Shown: piece by piece, positions 34,195-42,903 of the stretch
Numbering within the stretch: the first letter of the stretch is position 1
How the letters are laid out: every line of letters starts with the position of its first letter
From: Bacillus sp. B-jedd
GTDB lineage: Bacteria > Bacillota > Bacilli > Bacillales > Cytobacillaceae
Direction: 5' to 3'
NCBI RefSeq assembly: GCF_000821085.1
Contig: NZ_CCXR01000001.1
Location: forward strand, 2,501,001 to 2,565,000
DNA length: 64,000 nt
Made by a program: the position numbers and the translations under genes
Notes under the pieces: generated by a model
Database searches by the model: none
What the model was told of the DNA's origin: nothing
Seen by the model: only the letters and a program-made list of their open reading frames with translations

Positions 34195-34206
34195 GGGGGA
34201 AAGGTT

Positions 34207-35019
34207 TTGCTAGAAATCAGGCAATTAGGGCCGAAAGAGTTTCTTAAGCACCACGAGCGATTTGAGGAACTTTTTCAAGAGTGTTTGAGCCCGCATGTGG
34301 ACGAGCAGACGTGGATGACCAGTTGGCAACAGCTTGCCCAGCGATTCCAGTTGGACAAGTTCATGGACATGAATGAGGCTGAGCTTTTGCAATATGAATG
34401 GGATGAAAAGCAGATTGAACAAATAATAGAAAACACAGTAAGAAAAGTCGGTAATTATTTCGCTTTCGATAAAATCAGGATTACGGTCGTACCCGCCCTT
34501 CCCTTCCGCTGGTTCCGCCAATTCGATTCATCCATTTGGACGAATGCATTTACGAACGGATCAGGGAATATTGTCCTGGCGGTTCCCCCTCAACCGGACA
34601 GGGAATTTTTGCAGTATATGCTGGCACACGAGCTTCACCATGCCTGCCCTGAAAATCCGATTTATCGGCTGACCCTCGATGTCTTTACGTTGGAGGAATG
34701 GTACAAGATGGAGGGCACGGCCGAGTATTTCAGCCTCTCGCTCTATCCAGATAACCGCTGGTGGAAAGGCAATCTTGAAGGAGAAGAAGAGCAACGATAC
34801 TGGCAAAAATGCAAAGGCTTCTTAAAAACGGCCGACGATGCGGTCAAAAGCCCGCTTTGCTTCGGCAATCCGGATAAAGGAATTCCTTTTTTCGCCGGGT
34901 ACTCTTTTGCGCTGAAGCTTGTTTCGGAATATGTAAAAGCAAATCCTGTTTGCGAATTTAGGGACCTGTTTGATGTAGAGCCGTCCGCGTTGATAAAGAA
35001 CTACGAAAAAGCTATTTAG
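34207..35019 (+). CDS. DUF2268 putative zinc metalloprotease
   Basis: 270 residues. Zinc site HELHH in YMLAHELHHACPENP (about 139-143) and a downstream Glu in MEGTAEYFSLSLYPD (about 170), the gluzincin-like arrangement of DUF2268. No signal peptide, so cytosolic. Substrate unknown. Start TTG 34207-34209 with GGGGG seven bases upstream. It is co-transcribed with the DUF2332 gene and ends at the hairpin 35027-35058. Confidence 0.82.
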   Translation: MLEIRQLGPKEFLKHHERFEELFQECLSPHVDEQTWMTSWQQLAQRFQLDKFMDMNEAELLQYEWDEKQIEQIIENTVRKVGNYFAFDKIRITVVPALPFRWFRQFDSSIWTNAFTNGSGNIVLAVPPQPDREFLQYMLAHELHHACPENPIYRLTLDVFTLEEWYKMEGTAEYFSLSLYPDNRWWKGNLEGEEEQRYWQKCKGFLKTADDAVKSPLCFGNPDKGIPFFAGYSFALKLVSEYVKANPVCEFRDLFDVEPSALIKNYEKAI

Positions 35020-35026
35020 AAGTTGG

Positions 35027-35058
35027 AAAACCGCCCGATTTCGATTGGGCGGTTTTTT
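35027..35058 (+). terminator. Terminator of the DUF2332-DUF2268 operon
   Basis: Perfect 10-bp stem AAAACCGCCC (35027-35036) / GGGCGGTTTT (35047-35056), with T run to 35058. Confidence 0.92.
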
Positions 35059-35102
35059 AATGGCTTCACAGTATTTTATTTCTGGTTAAAAGCTTCAATA
35101 AA

Positions 35103-35270
35103 TTAACCCTTCAATAAAATATTCTTAATCCGATCCATAAACCGCGGTCTTTTAGACAACAAACGGAGCAAGTCGTCATTTTCCTTTTGAACTGGAAAGG
35201 TAATATTCCTTGCAACGCAAGGCCGTTTGTTTGGATTCCGCGGCGGTGATGCGTTTTTATTGGTCTTCAT
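35103..35270 (-). CDS. SpoIISC-like small protein (second antitoxin candidate)
   Basis: 55 residues, basic: MKTNKNASPPRNPNKRPCVA then ITFPVQKENDDLLRLL and a C-terminal FMDRIKNILLKG. It shares PPRNPNKRP exactly with the 58-residue SpoIISB-like protein encoded 106 bp upstream, though the codons for those nine residues differ at many third positions. B. subtilis has a third component, SpoIISC, which is a SpoIISB paralogue that also neutralises SpoIISA; the present gene would fit that role. GGGTG lies nine bases before the ATG. A terminator separates it from spoIISB. Confidence 0.55.
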   Translation of the reverse strand: MKTNKNASPPRNPNKRPCVARNITFPVQKENDDLLRLLSKRPRFMDRIKNILLKG

Positions 35271-35330
35271 ACTAAAACACACCCTTTTTCCGCTTGTTTG
35301 TATATTCTATGCGACTTTAAGGGGAAATAT

Positions 35331-35367
35331 ATAAAAAAAGAGAAGGGATTTGTACCCCCTTCTCTTT
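35331..35367 (-). terminator. Hairpin between the two SpoIISB-like genes
   Basis: AAAGAGAAGGG (35337-35347) pairs with CCCTTCTCTTT (35357-35367), followed on the minus strand by TTTTTTTATA. It would end the spoIISA-spoIISB message before the 55-residue gene, unless read-through occurs. Confidence 0.85.
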
Positions 35368-35375
35368 CATTTATT

Positions 35376-35552
35376 TTATTCAGCAGCTCGCCTAATTGCT
35401 TCCCTGGCATCAGCTTTCATGCGTCCAATTGAACGATCCAGATTAATGGTTGTTGGTCTTTTGTTTGGGTTTCTAGGAGGTACACTACCGTGTCGGGAAG
35501 TTCTTTTTGATGGAGCTTTACGTCCAACTTTTAAAGGTGATTCAACTGTCAT
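35376..35552 (-). CDS. spoIISB: SpoIISB-like antitoxin
   Basis: 58 residues (B. subtilis SpoIISB 56), basic and probably disordered until bound: VGRKAPSKRTSRHGSVPPRN, then PNKRPTTINLDRSIGRM and a helical KADAREAIRRAAE tail. The layout follows SpoIISB: Lys/Arg-rich middle with Thr/Ser, then a C-terminal charged helix. AAAGGAG lies 11 bases before ATG 35550-35552; an earlier ATG at 35591 has no RBS. It directly follows the spoIISA-like toxin gene, as in the B. subtilis cassette. Confidence 0.7.
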   Translation of the reverse strand: MTVESPLKVGRKAPSKRTSRHGSVPPRNPNKRPTTINLDRSIGRMKADAREAIRRAAE

Positions 35553-35594
35553 CTCTTCCACAACTCCTTTCATCTCTCTTAAGAATACCATATT

Positions 35595-36482
35595 TTAATC
35601 TTCATTTCTATCTTCACCATCGACTTCAACTTCGTCATCGACAGGCAAGAATTCATCTTCGTTGTACAACAGCCACATATCAAATGTATATAGTAGGTTT
35701 AACATAAGGGAGGCATCTGCACCTGTGACTACTCTTTCTTTTCTAGAACTGACAACAAAGAGCAAATTATAATATTCTCCATAATAAGGGAATAACACAG
35801 CGTTACGATCCTTTTCGATAATTTCAATATTCCCGCCATCTAAAAGTGTCTTGATAGCATGTTTATTCCTCATCCCGATTCCTCTAAGAGTAAAATCATG
35901 CTCTTTTAGTACTTTCTTATATGCAGATTCTACATTTCCCTTAAAGATAGCTTGGTCACTTGAAGACTCAACATGATAGGAGTAGACATCAAGATTAAAT
36001 GACGACCCAAAGTTCCTTAAATATGAAAGAACATATTCTTCATACTTCTCAGGTGTAAATTCAAATTCATCCACCTGCCACTTTATTTCGCTTTTGGGCA
36101 TCATTTCATTTACTTTAATGAGTTTCTCGCTCAACTCGACAATTGTATCTTGATTCTTATTTATACTTTCCACCAAATTCTCTTGTTTTAACTCATTTGA
36201 CATAAATTTAGTAATATCCGGTGTTTGAAACACAAACAAGTCAATAATAATCACACTGATAACAAGAGCAATTAAATTTTGCAGATTTTGACCAACATCA
36301 GGAAAAGCACCAAATGCCCACAATAAAAAGGATACAAATACAATTAATCCATAATATATTTTTCGCATACCCACTCGATGCTTTAAATAAAATTCCCTGC
36401 TCCATATGTATATACATATACTAAAGGCAATCCCAACCAAAAGTATTAAAAAAATAATGACCATATACCAGGTTACTTCCAC
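35595..36482 (-). CDS. spoIISA: SpoIISA-like membrane toxin
   Basis: 295 residues (B. subtilis SpoIISA 248). Three N-terminal transmembrane helices (YMVIIFLILLVGIAFSICIY, KIYYGLIVFVSFLLWAFGAF, NLIALVISVIIIDLFVF), then a coiled segment (about 95-125) and a cytosolic GAF-like domain ending in AVLFPYYGEYYNLLFVVSSR, VTGADASLMLNLLYTFDMWL and an acidic tail. The last block aligns with the end of remembered SpoIISA. The toxin permeabilises or damages the membrane unless bound by SpoIISB. GTG start with GGGGG six bases upstream. The N-terminal insertion makes it larger than the B. subtilis form. Confidence 0.75.
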   Translation of the reverse strand: MEVTWYMVIIFLILLVGIAFSICIYIWSREFYLKHRVGMRKIYYGLIVFVSFLLWAFGAFPDVGQNLQNLIALVISVIIIDLFVFQTPDITKFMSNELKQENLVESINKNQDTIVELSEKLIKVNEMMPKSEIKWQVDEFEFTPEKYEEYVLSYLRNFGSSFNLDVYSYHVESSSDQAIFKGNVESAYKKVLKEHDFTLRGIGMRNKHAIKTLLDGGNIEIIEKDRNAVLFPYYGEYYNLLFVVSSRKERVVTGADASLMLNLLYTFDMWLLYNEDEFLPVDDEVEVDGEDRNED

Positions 36483-36544
36483 TCAAATCCCCCTTTCACT
36501 CCCTATATTATGGCATAATCTCTCTATGAGAAAAATATGGAACT

Positions 36545-36579
36545 TTACTAATCTAGTAATAATTCAGGAAAATTAGTAA
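36545..36579 (-). promoter_or_regulatory. Inverted repeat upstream of spoIISA
   Basis: TTACTAAT (36545-36552) and ATTAGTAA (36572-36579), perfect 8-bp arms 19 bases apart, about 65-100 bp before the spoIISA GTG. An extended -10-like TGCCATAAT (minus strand, about 36508-36516) lies between it and the gene. Possible operator; the regulator is unknown. Confidence 0.35.
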
Positions 36580-36636
36580 GCTCAGCTAAAGAAAGGTCTA
36601 ATAGGGATTTTTGCAAATGTATAAAACTAGTCTAAA

Positions 36637-36680
36637 AACGCCCATTCGGAACTACCACTTCCGAATGGGCGTTGTTTTTT
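36637..36680. terminator. Bidirectional terminator before yqjQ
   Basis: Perfect 15-bp stem AACGCCCATTCGGAA (36638-36652) / TTCCGAATGGGCGTT (36659-36673), T runs on both strands. Ends the minus-strand yqjP-yqjQ message. Confidence 0.92.
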
Positions 36681-36694
36681 TGCACTTACAACGA

Positions 36695-37486
36695 CTATTT
36701 CTGATTAAAAGCCTTTTTGCCGAGCCTTTCGAACATCCGCGGGAACAGCGCGTAAAAGACGCTGCCAGCGTTCATCCAGCCGGGCAGATTAATTTCGCGG
36801 ACCGGCTTCAGCATGCTGCCGACAACCTTTTCGGCGACATATTCAGGCTTCAGCATCCAGCGTTGTACATTCTTCACATAAGTCCCGCTTTCATCAGCAA
36901 TATTGAAAAAGTTCGTCGCAATCGGCCCCGGATTCACGGACGTAACATGAACATTGTAATCGGACAGCTCCATCCGGAGACTGTTCGTATAGCCGAGCAC
37001 GGCATGCTTCGTTGCCGAATAAACACTCGATTTCGGCGTGGCGATTTTGCCTGCCTGGGAGGCAATATTGATGATATGTCCGGAACGGCGGGCCCGCATG
37101 TTTGGTAAAACAGCACCAGTGCAGGCAATCAGGCCGATGACGTTCACATCGAACATTGCCTTGATTTCCTCCATATCCGCCTCGTGGGCAAGGCGAAAAA
37201 TACCGAATCCGGCGTTATTGACGAGGACATCGATGTCACCAAGCTCGTGGTGGATGCGGGCAAAATCAGCGGTGACGTTATCGGTCTCAGAAACATCAAG
37301 TTTGTAGATCAGTATTTTGCTGTTAGTGGTGGACTCTAGTTCCGCCTTCAGTTTTTCGAGTTTATCGCGGCTTCTCGCTAGCAGTGCTAGGTTTGCCCCC
37401 TTGGCGGCAGCCAGCTTCGCGATTTCGGCTCCAATGCCGCCCGATGCTCCAGTGATGACGATATTTTTGCCGGCTAAAGTTTTCAT
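36695..37486 (-). CDS. yqjQ: YqjQ, short-chain dehydrogenase/reductase
   Basis: 263 residues, classical SDR. Cofactor loop TGASGGIGAEIAK (about 12-20), NNAG in LVNNAGFGIF (about 88-91), catalytic Ser in IASQAGK and Tyr-x-x-x-Lys in SVYSATKHAVLGY. The membrane-near C-terminus (WMNAGSVFYALFPRMFERLG) is typical of this YqjQ/DltE-like group. Substrate unknown. GAGGTGG precedes the ATG. It follows yqjP by 10 bp, as in B. subtilis. Confidence 0.9.
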   Translation of the reverse strand: MKTLAGKNIVITGASGGIGAEIAKLAAAKGANLALLARSRDKLEKLKAELESTTNSKILIYKLDVSETDNVTADFARIHHELGDIDVLVNNAGFGIFRLAHEADMEEIKAMFDVNVIGLIACTGAVLPNMRARRSGHIINIASQAGKIATPKSSVYSATKHAVLGYTNSLRMELSDYNVHVTSVNPGPIATNFFNIADESGTYVKNVQRWMLKPEYVAEKVVGSMLKPVREINLPGWMNAGSVFYALFPRMFERLGKKAFNQK

Positions 37487-37496
37487 CTATTCCACC

Positions 37497-38459
37497 TCAT
37501 TTGCTTCGATAGTACTTTGTTTTGCCATTAATAGAAAATTCGACTTCCCCAAGAGACAGCAAATAATCGAGTTGTCCGGCCGTTTCTGATAAGGTCAGTC
37601 CCATCTCCCGTTCGTAAGCTGCCGGGAACAGCTGCCGGCATAAATCGAATACGGTCTTTGGGCCGTCTTTAAGCATGCCTTTTATACTCATCGCCCTTTC
37701 ATGCTGGCGGGTAAGGCGCCGCTCAATCAATTCCGGCAGTTTGCTGACTTCTGACCCATGCCCGGTATAAACGAGCCCAATCGGGTAATCGCGCAGTTTT
37801 GCCAGCGAATGATTATATTGAAGCTGCGGCCTGGGACGTTCCTCTCCTTCTTGGACAGGCGGCTCAAGCAAGGGATTTGGTGAGATGTGGGCAAGCACAT
37901 GGTCACCCGCGATCAGCACCCCATCTTTTTCCCGGTAAAGGGATATATGGCTTTGGGCATGGCCTGGCGTTTCAACGACCAGCCAATCCTCAAAGCCCGG
38001 GAGTTTATCGCCTTCTGAAAGCTCGCCGGTCAGCGATCGATTGCAGGAAAACTTCAGTGATTTTTTGAGTTGCCCCGCGAGCCGGTGATAGCTCTCGGGA
38101 ATGCCGAATTCATGAAACAGCCCGAGGTAGAACCGGTCATGCATTGCCAGAAATTCATCTGTCCGATTGATCCACCGCTCATTCAGCCTGTGCCCGTAAA
38201 CATCCAGTGATGGCGGGAAATAATCCAATAGCCCCGCATGGTCGGGATGGTCATGCGTGAGGATAACCATTTCGATATCGTCAGGCGCCAGACTGAGGTC
38301 TGCCAGCTGTTTCGTTAAGGAATTCCATGCTTCTTCCGTTTTCGGTCCCACATCGACAAGCGCGAGCCTGTCCCCTTTTATGACATATGCATTGACATCC
38401 CCAACTGCAAATGGAGTTGGGAGCGTGATTTTAGCAATATTATTGTTCCATTCAGCCAT
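37497..38459 (-). CDS. yqjP: YqjP, metallo-beta-lactamase-fold hydrolase
   Basis: 320 residues. Metal-binding THDHPDHAG (about 64-72), a second His in VVETPGHAQSHISLY, Asp in LIAGDHVLAH and the final His in YTGHGSEV; a C-terminal winged-helix-like part follows (TVFDLCRQLFPAAYEREMGL), the glyoxalase-II/LACTB2-like layout. Substrate unknown. Start ATG 38459 with GGGAAATGGA before it. First gene of the yqjP-yqjQ pair. Confidence 0.9.
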   Translation of the reverse strand: MAEWNNNIAKITLPTPFAVGDVNAYVIKGDRLALVDVGPKTEEAWNSLTKQLADLSLAPDDIEMVILTHDHPDHAGLLDYFPPSLDVYGHRLNERWINRTDEFLAMHDRFYLGLFHEFGIPESYHRLAGQLKKSLKFSCNRSLTGELSEGDKLPGFEDWLVVETPGHAQSHISLYREKDGVLIAGDHVLAHISPNPLLEPPVQEGEERPRPQLQYNHSLAKLRDYPIGLVYTGHGSEVSKLPELIERRLTRQHERAMSIKGMLKDGPKTVFDLCRQLFPAAYEREMGLTLSETAGQLDYLLSLGEVEFSINGKTKYYRSK

Positions 38460-38655
38460 TCCATTTCCCTCGCAAAATTATATTAAGAAAAAGTTGCAGC
38501 TTTTGTATTCGCTGCTCCACGTTTAAGTTTAATCCTTTAACCACATATTGTCATTATTTCCGCATAGTTGGGGGATTATCAAAAATGAAGCAGCAGAACC
38601 TTCCCCTGCTTCACCGAATGGTACAATAAAGAAAAAAGGCGATGGGGATTATTGT

Positions 38656-39792
38656 ATGCTGATATTTTTGTTGTCGTTAAGCTTATTGATTTGGGTTGTG
38701 TTTTTGATAGATGCTTTGGTTGGATTCCGGTCGCTTGACCGTCTTGAGATTGAGGCCCCTCTTTTCGAAGGGCCTTTGCTTTCGGTTGTCGTGGCGGCGA
38801 GGAATGAGGAAGCGCATATTAAGGAAAGTGTGCTGAGCCAGCTGAACCAGTCGTACCGCAATGTCGAATGGCTGCTTGTGAATGACCGGTCCACAGACAG
38901 GACCGGTGAAAAAATGGAAGAGTTGAAGGCGATCGATGCCCGGGTCCGGGTTCTCCATATTGAAGATTTACCCGAAGGCTGGCTCGGCAAAAATCATGCC
39001 CTGTTCCAGGGTTACCTTGCTGCAAAAGGGGACCGAATATTGTTTACGGATGCGGATGTCGAGTACCATGAGGATGCTTTTGCAAAAGCGATTGGCTACT
39101 TCGAACGGAACGGCCTTGACCACATGACCGCCGCTCCGAATATGAAGGCAGAAGGGTTCTGGCTGAAATCCTTCGTGGCGTTTTTTCTATTCGGCTTTTC
39201 CTATTATAAGCGGCCGTGGACGGCCAACTATCCAAAATCGAAAAACGGGATTGGGATCGGTGCCTTTAACCTTGTTTCGAAAGCTGGTTACGAATCTTTC
39301 GGAACCCATGAAGCAATCAGGATGAGGCCGGACGACGACTTGCAGCTTGGCTTGAAAATGAAGCGTGCCGGACGGAAGCAGCGGATCGTGAGTGCGCTTA
39401 CTCTTCTGGAAGTGGAGTGGTACAGCACCCTAAAGGAAGCGCTGGCCGGACTTGAAAAGAACACGTTCGCTGGGCTTCACTACCGTCTTTCTATGGTTGC
39501 CTTCGCCATAGCCGGTACATTCGTCTCCCAGGTGCTGCCGTTTTTCACACTGTTTGTGCCGGATCGGACTGTTTTCCTGCTGAGCCTTGGGAATATCATC
39601 GGAATCGCCGCGCTCTATATGCTGGTGTTGCGGAAGATGACCCGTTTTTCCCCTGTTTTGTTCACTGCCTTTCCGCTGACAGCCTCGATTTTCATTTACA
39701 GCATCATCCGGGCGAGTTACCTGACATTCAGGCGTGGCGGCATCATCTGGAGGGGAACGAAATACAGCCTGAAGGAACTGCGCAAGCCGTAA
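38656..39792 (+). CDS. Membrane glycosyltransferase, GT2 family
   Basis: 378 residues. N-terminal helix (MLIFLLSLSLLIWVVFLID), GT-A domain with LSVVVAARNEEAHIKESVLS and LLVNDRSTDRTGEKM, the DxD at FTDADVEYH, an acceptor-side MRPDDDLQLGLKMKRAG and at least three C-terminal helices (AIAGTFVSQVLPFFTLF, LLSLGNIIGIAALYMLVL, FTAFPLTASIFIYSII). It resembles carotenoid or hopanoid-associated glycosyltransferases (CrtQ/HpnB type). The acceptor is unknown. ATG 38656 follows GGGGA by seven bases; the open frame upstream has no RBS. Confidence 0.82.
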   Translation: MLIFLLSLSLLIWVVFLIDALVGFRSLDRLEIEAPLFEGPLLSVVVAARNEEAHIKESVLSQLNQSYRNVEWLLVNDRSTDRTGEKMEELKAIDARVRVLHIEDLPEGWLGKNHALFQGYLAAKGDRILFTDADVEYHEDAFAKAIGYFERNGLDHMTAAPNMKAEGFWLKSFVAFFLFGFSYYKRPWTANYPKSKNGIGIGAFNLVSKAGYESFGTHEAIRMRPDDDLQLGLKMKRAGRKQRIVSALTLLEVEWYSTLKEALAGLEKNTFAGLHYRLSMVAFAIAGTFVSQVLPFFTLFVPDRTVFLLSLGNIIGIAALYMLVLRKMTRFSPVLFTAFPLTASIFIYSIIRASYLTFRRGGIIWRGTKYSLKELRKP

Positions 39793-39885
39793 TTTTTTAA
39801 TTGAGAATGCGCTTTGCTATACTAAATTTGTTGATTTGACCAAGATTAGGGGAACCGTCCCCTGCAACACAAGGGAGGATTTTGG

Positions 39886-40905
39886 ATGAAGGCGAAGTTG
39901 TTTAGCCCGTTTGAGGTTAAGGGTGTGGAGTTGAAGAACAGGATTGTGATGTCGCCGATGTGTATGTATTCTTGCCACAATGAGGATGGGATGGTCGAGG
40001 ATTGGCATCGGACTCATTATACGAGCCGCGCGGTTGGGCAGGCCGGATTGATTATTGTCGAGGCAACTGCCGTCACGCCGCAAGGAAGGATTTCCCCACA
40101 GGATCTTGGGATTTGGAGCGATAACCATGTTGCCGGCTTGAAGGAGCTTACAGGCCTTGTGAAGCAGCATCGATCAGCTATGGGCATTCAGCTCGCCCAT
40201 GCAGGCAGGAAAGCGGTGCTTGAAGGAGAAATTCTTGCTCCATCGGCATTGGCGTTTGATGAAAAATCAAAAACGCCGAAGGAAATGACGAAGGCCGATA
40301 TTGAGGAGACAGTCGAAGCATTCAAAAACGGAGCACGGCGTGCAAAGGAAGCTGGCTTTGATGTGATTGAATTGCACGGGGCCCATGGCTATCTAATTAA
40401 TGAATTCCTTTCCCCTCTTTCGAACGAGCGGACAGATGAATACGGCGGTTCGGCGGAAAACCGTTACCGGTTCCTGCGCGAAATTATTGAGGCTGTTAAT
40501 ACGGTCTGGGACGGCCCGCTGTTCGTCCGGATTTCGGCTAACGATTACAGCGAAGGCGGCATGACTCCCGAGGATTATGTTCCTTTTGCAAAATGGATGA
40601 AGGAACAGGGCGTCGATTTGATTGATGTCAGTTCCGGCGCCGTTGTTCCGGCGCGGATCTGGCCATATCCAGGCTATCAGGTGAAGTACTCCGAAACAAT
40701 CCGTGAAGGGGCCGGCATTGCGACCGGTGCTGTCGGCTTGATCACATCAGGTGTCCAAGCCGAAGAAATCCTCCAAAACGAGCGTGCGGACCTTATCCTG
40801 ATTGGACGCGAATTCCTGCGTGACCCATACTGGCCGCGCACGGCGGCAAGAGAACTCCGCGTGGAGATCGAAGCGCCGAAGCAATACGAACGGGGTTGGA
40901 AATAA
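39886..40905 (+). CDS. namA: NADPH dehydrogenase NamA (old yellow enzyme)
   Basis: 339 residues. FMN-dependent ene-reductase equal to B. subtilis YqjM. Redox-tuning Cys26 and Tyr28 in [12 protein letters not shown], substrate-binding His pair in [18 protein letters not shown], and [16 protein letters not shown]. It reduces activated C=C bonds and nitro groups, with a suggested role in electrophile detoxification. Terminator at 40915-40948. The only upstream feature is a short GGGGAACCGTCCCC inverted repeat (39849-39862), about 24 bp before the ATG. Confidence 0.96.
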   Translation: MKAKLFSPFEVKGVELKNRIVMSPMCMYSCHNEDGMVEDWHRTHYTSRAVGQAGLIIVEATAVTPQGRISPQDLGIWSDNHVAGLKELTGLVKQHRSAMGIQLAHAGRKAVLEGEILAPSALAFDEKSKTPKEMTKADIEETVEAFKNGARRAKEAGFDVIELHGAHGYLINEFLSPLSNERTDEYGGSAENRYRFLREIIEAVNTVWDGPLFVRISANDYSEGGMTPEDYVPFAKWMKEQGVDLIDVSSGAVVPARIWPYPGYQVKYSETIREGAGIATGAVGLITSGVQAEEILQNERADLILIGREFLRDPYWPRTAARELRVEIEAPKQYERGWK

Positions 40906-40914
40906 GCAAATAAT

Positions 40915-40948
40915 AAATGGCGCCATCTCGTTAAGAGAGGCGCCATTT
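40915..40948. terminator. namA terminator
   Basis: Perfect 10-bp stem AAATGGCGCC (40915-40924) / GGCGCCATTT (40939-40948), shared with the convergent membrane-protein gene. Confidence 0.8.
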
Positions 40949-40951
40949 CTA

Positions 40952-41239
40952 CTAATTCAGCAGGCTTTCAGGTTCAATATCCGTTTTTGATTTCAAATAA
41001 AGCCCGTATTTTCCAAGGCCGATGGCGATTGCTGACAACATGAGATTCATCAATACTGCGAACACGGTGAAGCCGCCAAAACTGTAAAACATTCCAACCA
41101 AAACGCCGACTAGAGCACTGCCAGCCAATATGTACAGAAAATGTATTTTTGGAAAAAAGAAGGTTATGATTCCGCTGACCAATAAAACAAGCGAACCCAT
41201 GATAAAAAGAAAAATGCCTGTGAGAATTAAAAATTCCAT
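40952..41239 (-). CDS. Hypothetical 95-aa membrane protein
   Basis: Three hydrophobic segments (EFLILTGIFLFIMGSLVLLV, FLYILAGSALVGVLVGMFYS, FTVFAVLMNLMLSAIAIGLG) and a short polar tail (KYGLYLKSKTDIEPESLLN). No family recognised. Convergent with namA, sharing its hairpin. RBS GGGGG lies before the ATG 41239. The 162 bp up to the next gene holds nothing else I can support. Confidence 0.7.
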   Translation of the reverse strand: MEFLILTGIFLFIMGSLVLLVSGIITFFFPKIHFLYILAGSALVGVLVGMFYSFGGFTVFAVLMNLMLSAIAIGLGKYGLYLKSKTDIEPESLLN

Positions 41240-41401
41240 GTTTGTTCCCCCTTGATTGTCTTTTACTTTTCCCTTTTACCCTTTTTTCTTGTTTGAAACC
41301 GCAGAAACAGATTTTTTCTAAAAAACAGGTAAAGCGGCCTAGATTGTTTGACCGCAAGGAAATTGGCCACACTAAAGGAAAAGAGCAATTTGGAGGGTAG
41401 C

Positions 41402-41680
41402 ATGGAGAACTTTCCTGTTATTCAAACGAATATTTGGGATGTCGTCATCGCTGTCCCGCTAATAATGGCAATCACCCAACTGCTGAAGCTGTATTTTAAT
41501 GTCCCGAAACCAATTGTGCCCACCATTGCCCTTGCTGCGGGTTTGCTGCTATCCATTTTAGTGAGCCACCGCAACAGCATACTTTCAGGACTCTTAATGG
41601 GCTGGTTTTATGGTTATGCGGCGATTGGCAGTTATGCCGCGTTGAAAACATCCTGGAAGGCTTACAGGGGGAAAAATTAA
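41402..41680 (+). CDS. Holin-like small membrane protein
   Basis: 92 residues with about three membrane segments (VVIAVPLIMAITQLLKLYF, IVPTIALAAGLLLSILVSH, LLMGWFYGYAAIGSYAAL) and a basic end (KTSWKAYRGKN). The size, topology and Val-Pro-Thr-Ile-Ala pattern resemble phage-type holins of firmicutes, but no endolysin or phage gene is nearby, so the name is structural only. ATG 41402 follows GGAGG by five bases. Confidence 0.6.
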   Translation: MENFPVIQTNIWDVVIAVPLIMAITQLLKLYFNVPKPIVPTIALAAGLLLSILVSHRNSILSGLLMGWFYGYAAIGSYAALKTSWKAYRGKN

Positions 41681-41682
41681 AA

Positions 41683-41704
41683 GCCGGCCGATTGGCCGAC
41701 TTTC
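41683..41704. terminator. Weak shared terminator before rnz
   Basis: Short stem CGGCC (41685-41689) / GGCCG (41694-41698) with modest extension and T-rich flanks on both strands, between convergent genes. Confidence 0.5.
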
Positions 41705-41705
41705 T

Positions 41706-42635
41706 CTATTCGCTTTGGAAAGGTATATCCATTTCCTTAAAGTCCTCCGCCATTTCCGTCTCCGCGAAAAAGCCCATTGCTTCCATAAGAAGCTCTTTGG
41801 AAGCTTGCCGGTCGTAGCGTGAACTAATATGGGTCAGGCAGAGTTTTTTAACATTCGCCAGTTTCGCCACTTCAGCAGCCTGGGAGGTTGTCGAGTGGTA
41901 ATATTCATGCGCCATGGCTTCCTCCCCTGCCGCGAAGGTTGCTTCATGGACTAATAGATCGGCGTCCATCGAGAGTTTTATAGCATTTTCACAATAGCGG
42001 GTGTCCCCTAAAATCGTGACAATCCGTCCCTTTTGGCGCGGGCCGAGAAAATTTTCGGGATTGATGACAGTACCGTCCTCAAGCTGGACCCTTTCGCCGT
42101 TTTTAATCTTTCTGTAAATCGGGCCCGGGGAAATGCCGGCTTCCGCCAATTTTTCTGCAAGCAGCGTCCCCTGGCGGTCGGCCTCTATTACCCTGTATCC
42201 ATAGGATGGAATTCCGTGGTCAAGAAGGAGTGCTTCCACCCGAAATTGCCCATCATCAAAAACAACGCCTTCTTCGAGCTCGGTGATTTTAATTGGATAT
42301 TTTAAATACGAGCCGCTGATGGACAGGCTTGTTTTGATATACTGGCCGATTCCTTTGGGACCGATCACTTCCACCTCAGACTCGCCGCCCTGAAATGAGC
42401 GGCTGGATAAAAGCCCGGGAAGCCCGTATATGTGATCCCCGTGAAGATGGGTAATAAAAATTTTTTCAATCCGCCTCGGCTTTAGTGATGTATGGAGAAT
42501 CTGATGCTGGGTTGCTTCCCCGCAGTCGAAAAGCCAGATGGCTCCTCTTTCTTCAAGGAGCTTCAGCGCAATGGAAGTGACATTTCGAAGCTTAGCGGGA
42601 ACACCCGCTCCTGTTCCAAGGAATAATAGTTCCAA
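41706..42635 (-). CDS. rnz: Ribonuclease Z
   Basis: 309 residues (B. subtilis 307). 3'-end processing of tRNA precursors lacking encoded CCA. Metal motif [15 protein letters not shown] (about 63-68), the flexible-arm-containing middle, DTRYCENA and LTHISSRY His near the end. Start is TTG 42633-42635 with AAGAGG eight bases upstream, giving [20 protein letters not shown] as in B. subtilis; eight further upstream codons lack an RBS. A short convergent stem at 41683 follows. Confidence 0.95.
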   Translation of the reverse strand: MELLFLGTGAGVPAKLRNVTSIALKLLEERGAIWLFDCGEATQHQILHTSLKPRRIEKIFITHLHGDHIYGLPGLLSSRSFQGGESEVEVIGPKGIGQYIKTSLSISGSYLKYPIKITELEEGVVFDDGQFRVEALLLDHGIPSYGYRVIEADRQGTLLAEKLAEAGISPGPIYRKIKNGERVQLEDGTVINPENFLGPRQKGRIVTILGDTRYCENAIKLSMDADLLVHEATFAAGEEAMAHEYYHSTTSQAAEVAKLANVKKLCLTHISSRYDRQASKELLMEAMGFFAETEMAEDFKEMDIPFQSE

Positions 42636-42903
42636 CTTGAAAACCTCTTTCTTTTGCAAAAGTAAGACTATGTATTTTTCCGCCCATTATGGCCGTATCG
42701 TTATCCTGTTTTTCTACTATACCATAATGACCAGCGCGCCTCTATGTGAAGCTTAAGTTGGAAAAATGAAACGACAGGATTTTCCATCTTTCCACATTTA
42801 TTGCGTAATATTTGCGAAAACTGTGAGAAACGGCTAAAATTTTATATTTGTATAGGTACGTTTTATATACTGGATACAATTTTTACGTAAAGGAGTCTTT
42901 TCC

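Noticed and set aside
36611..37108. 165-codon plus-strand frame over yqjQ
   Set aside because: Begins in the terminator stem and overlaps a classical SDR gene; no domain recognised.
39849..39862. GGGGAACCGTCCCC hairpin before namA as a terminator or riboswitch
   Set aside because: Only four paired bases per arm and no T run; too little structure to support either.
41402..41680. Holin-like gene as sign of a prophage
   Set aside because: No endolysin, integrase, capsid or tail genes nearby; flanking genes are conserved Bacillus chromosome. XerD at 12182 is the housekeeping recombinase.
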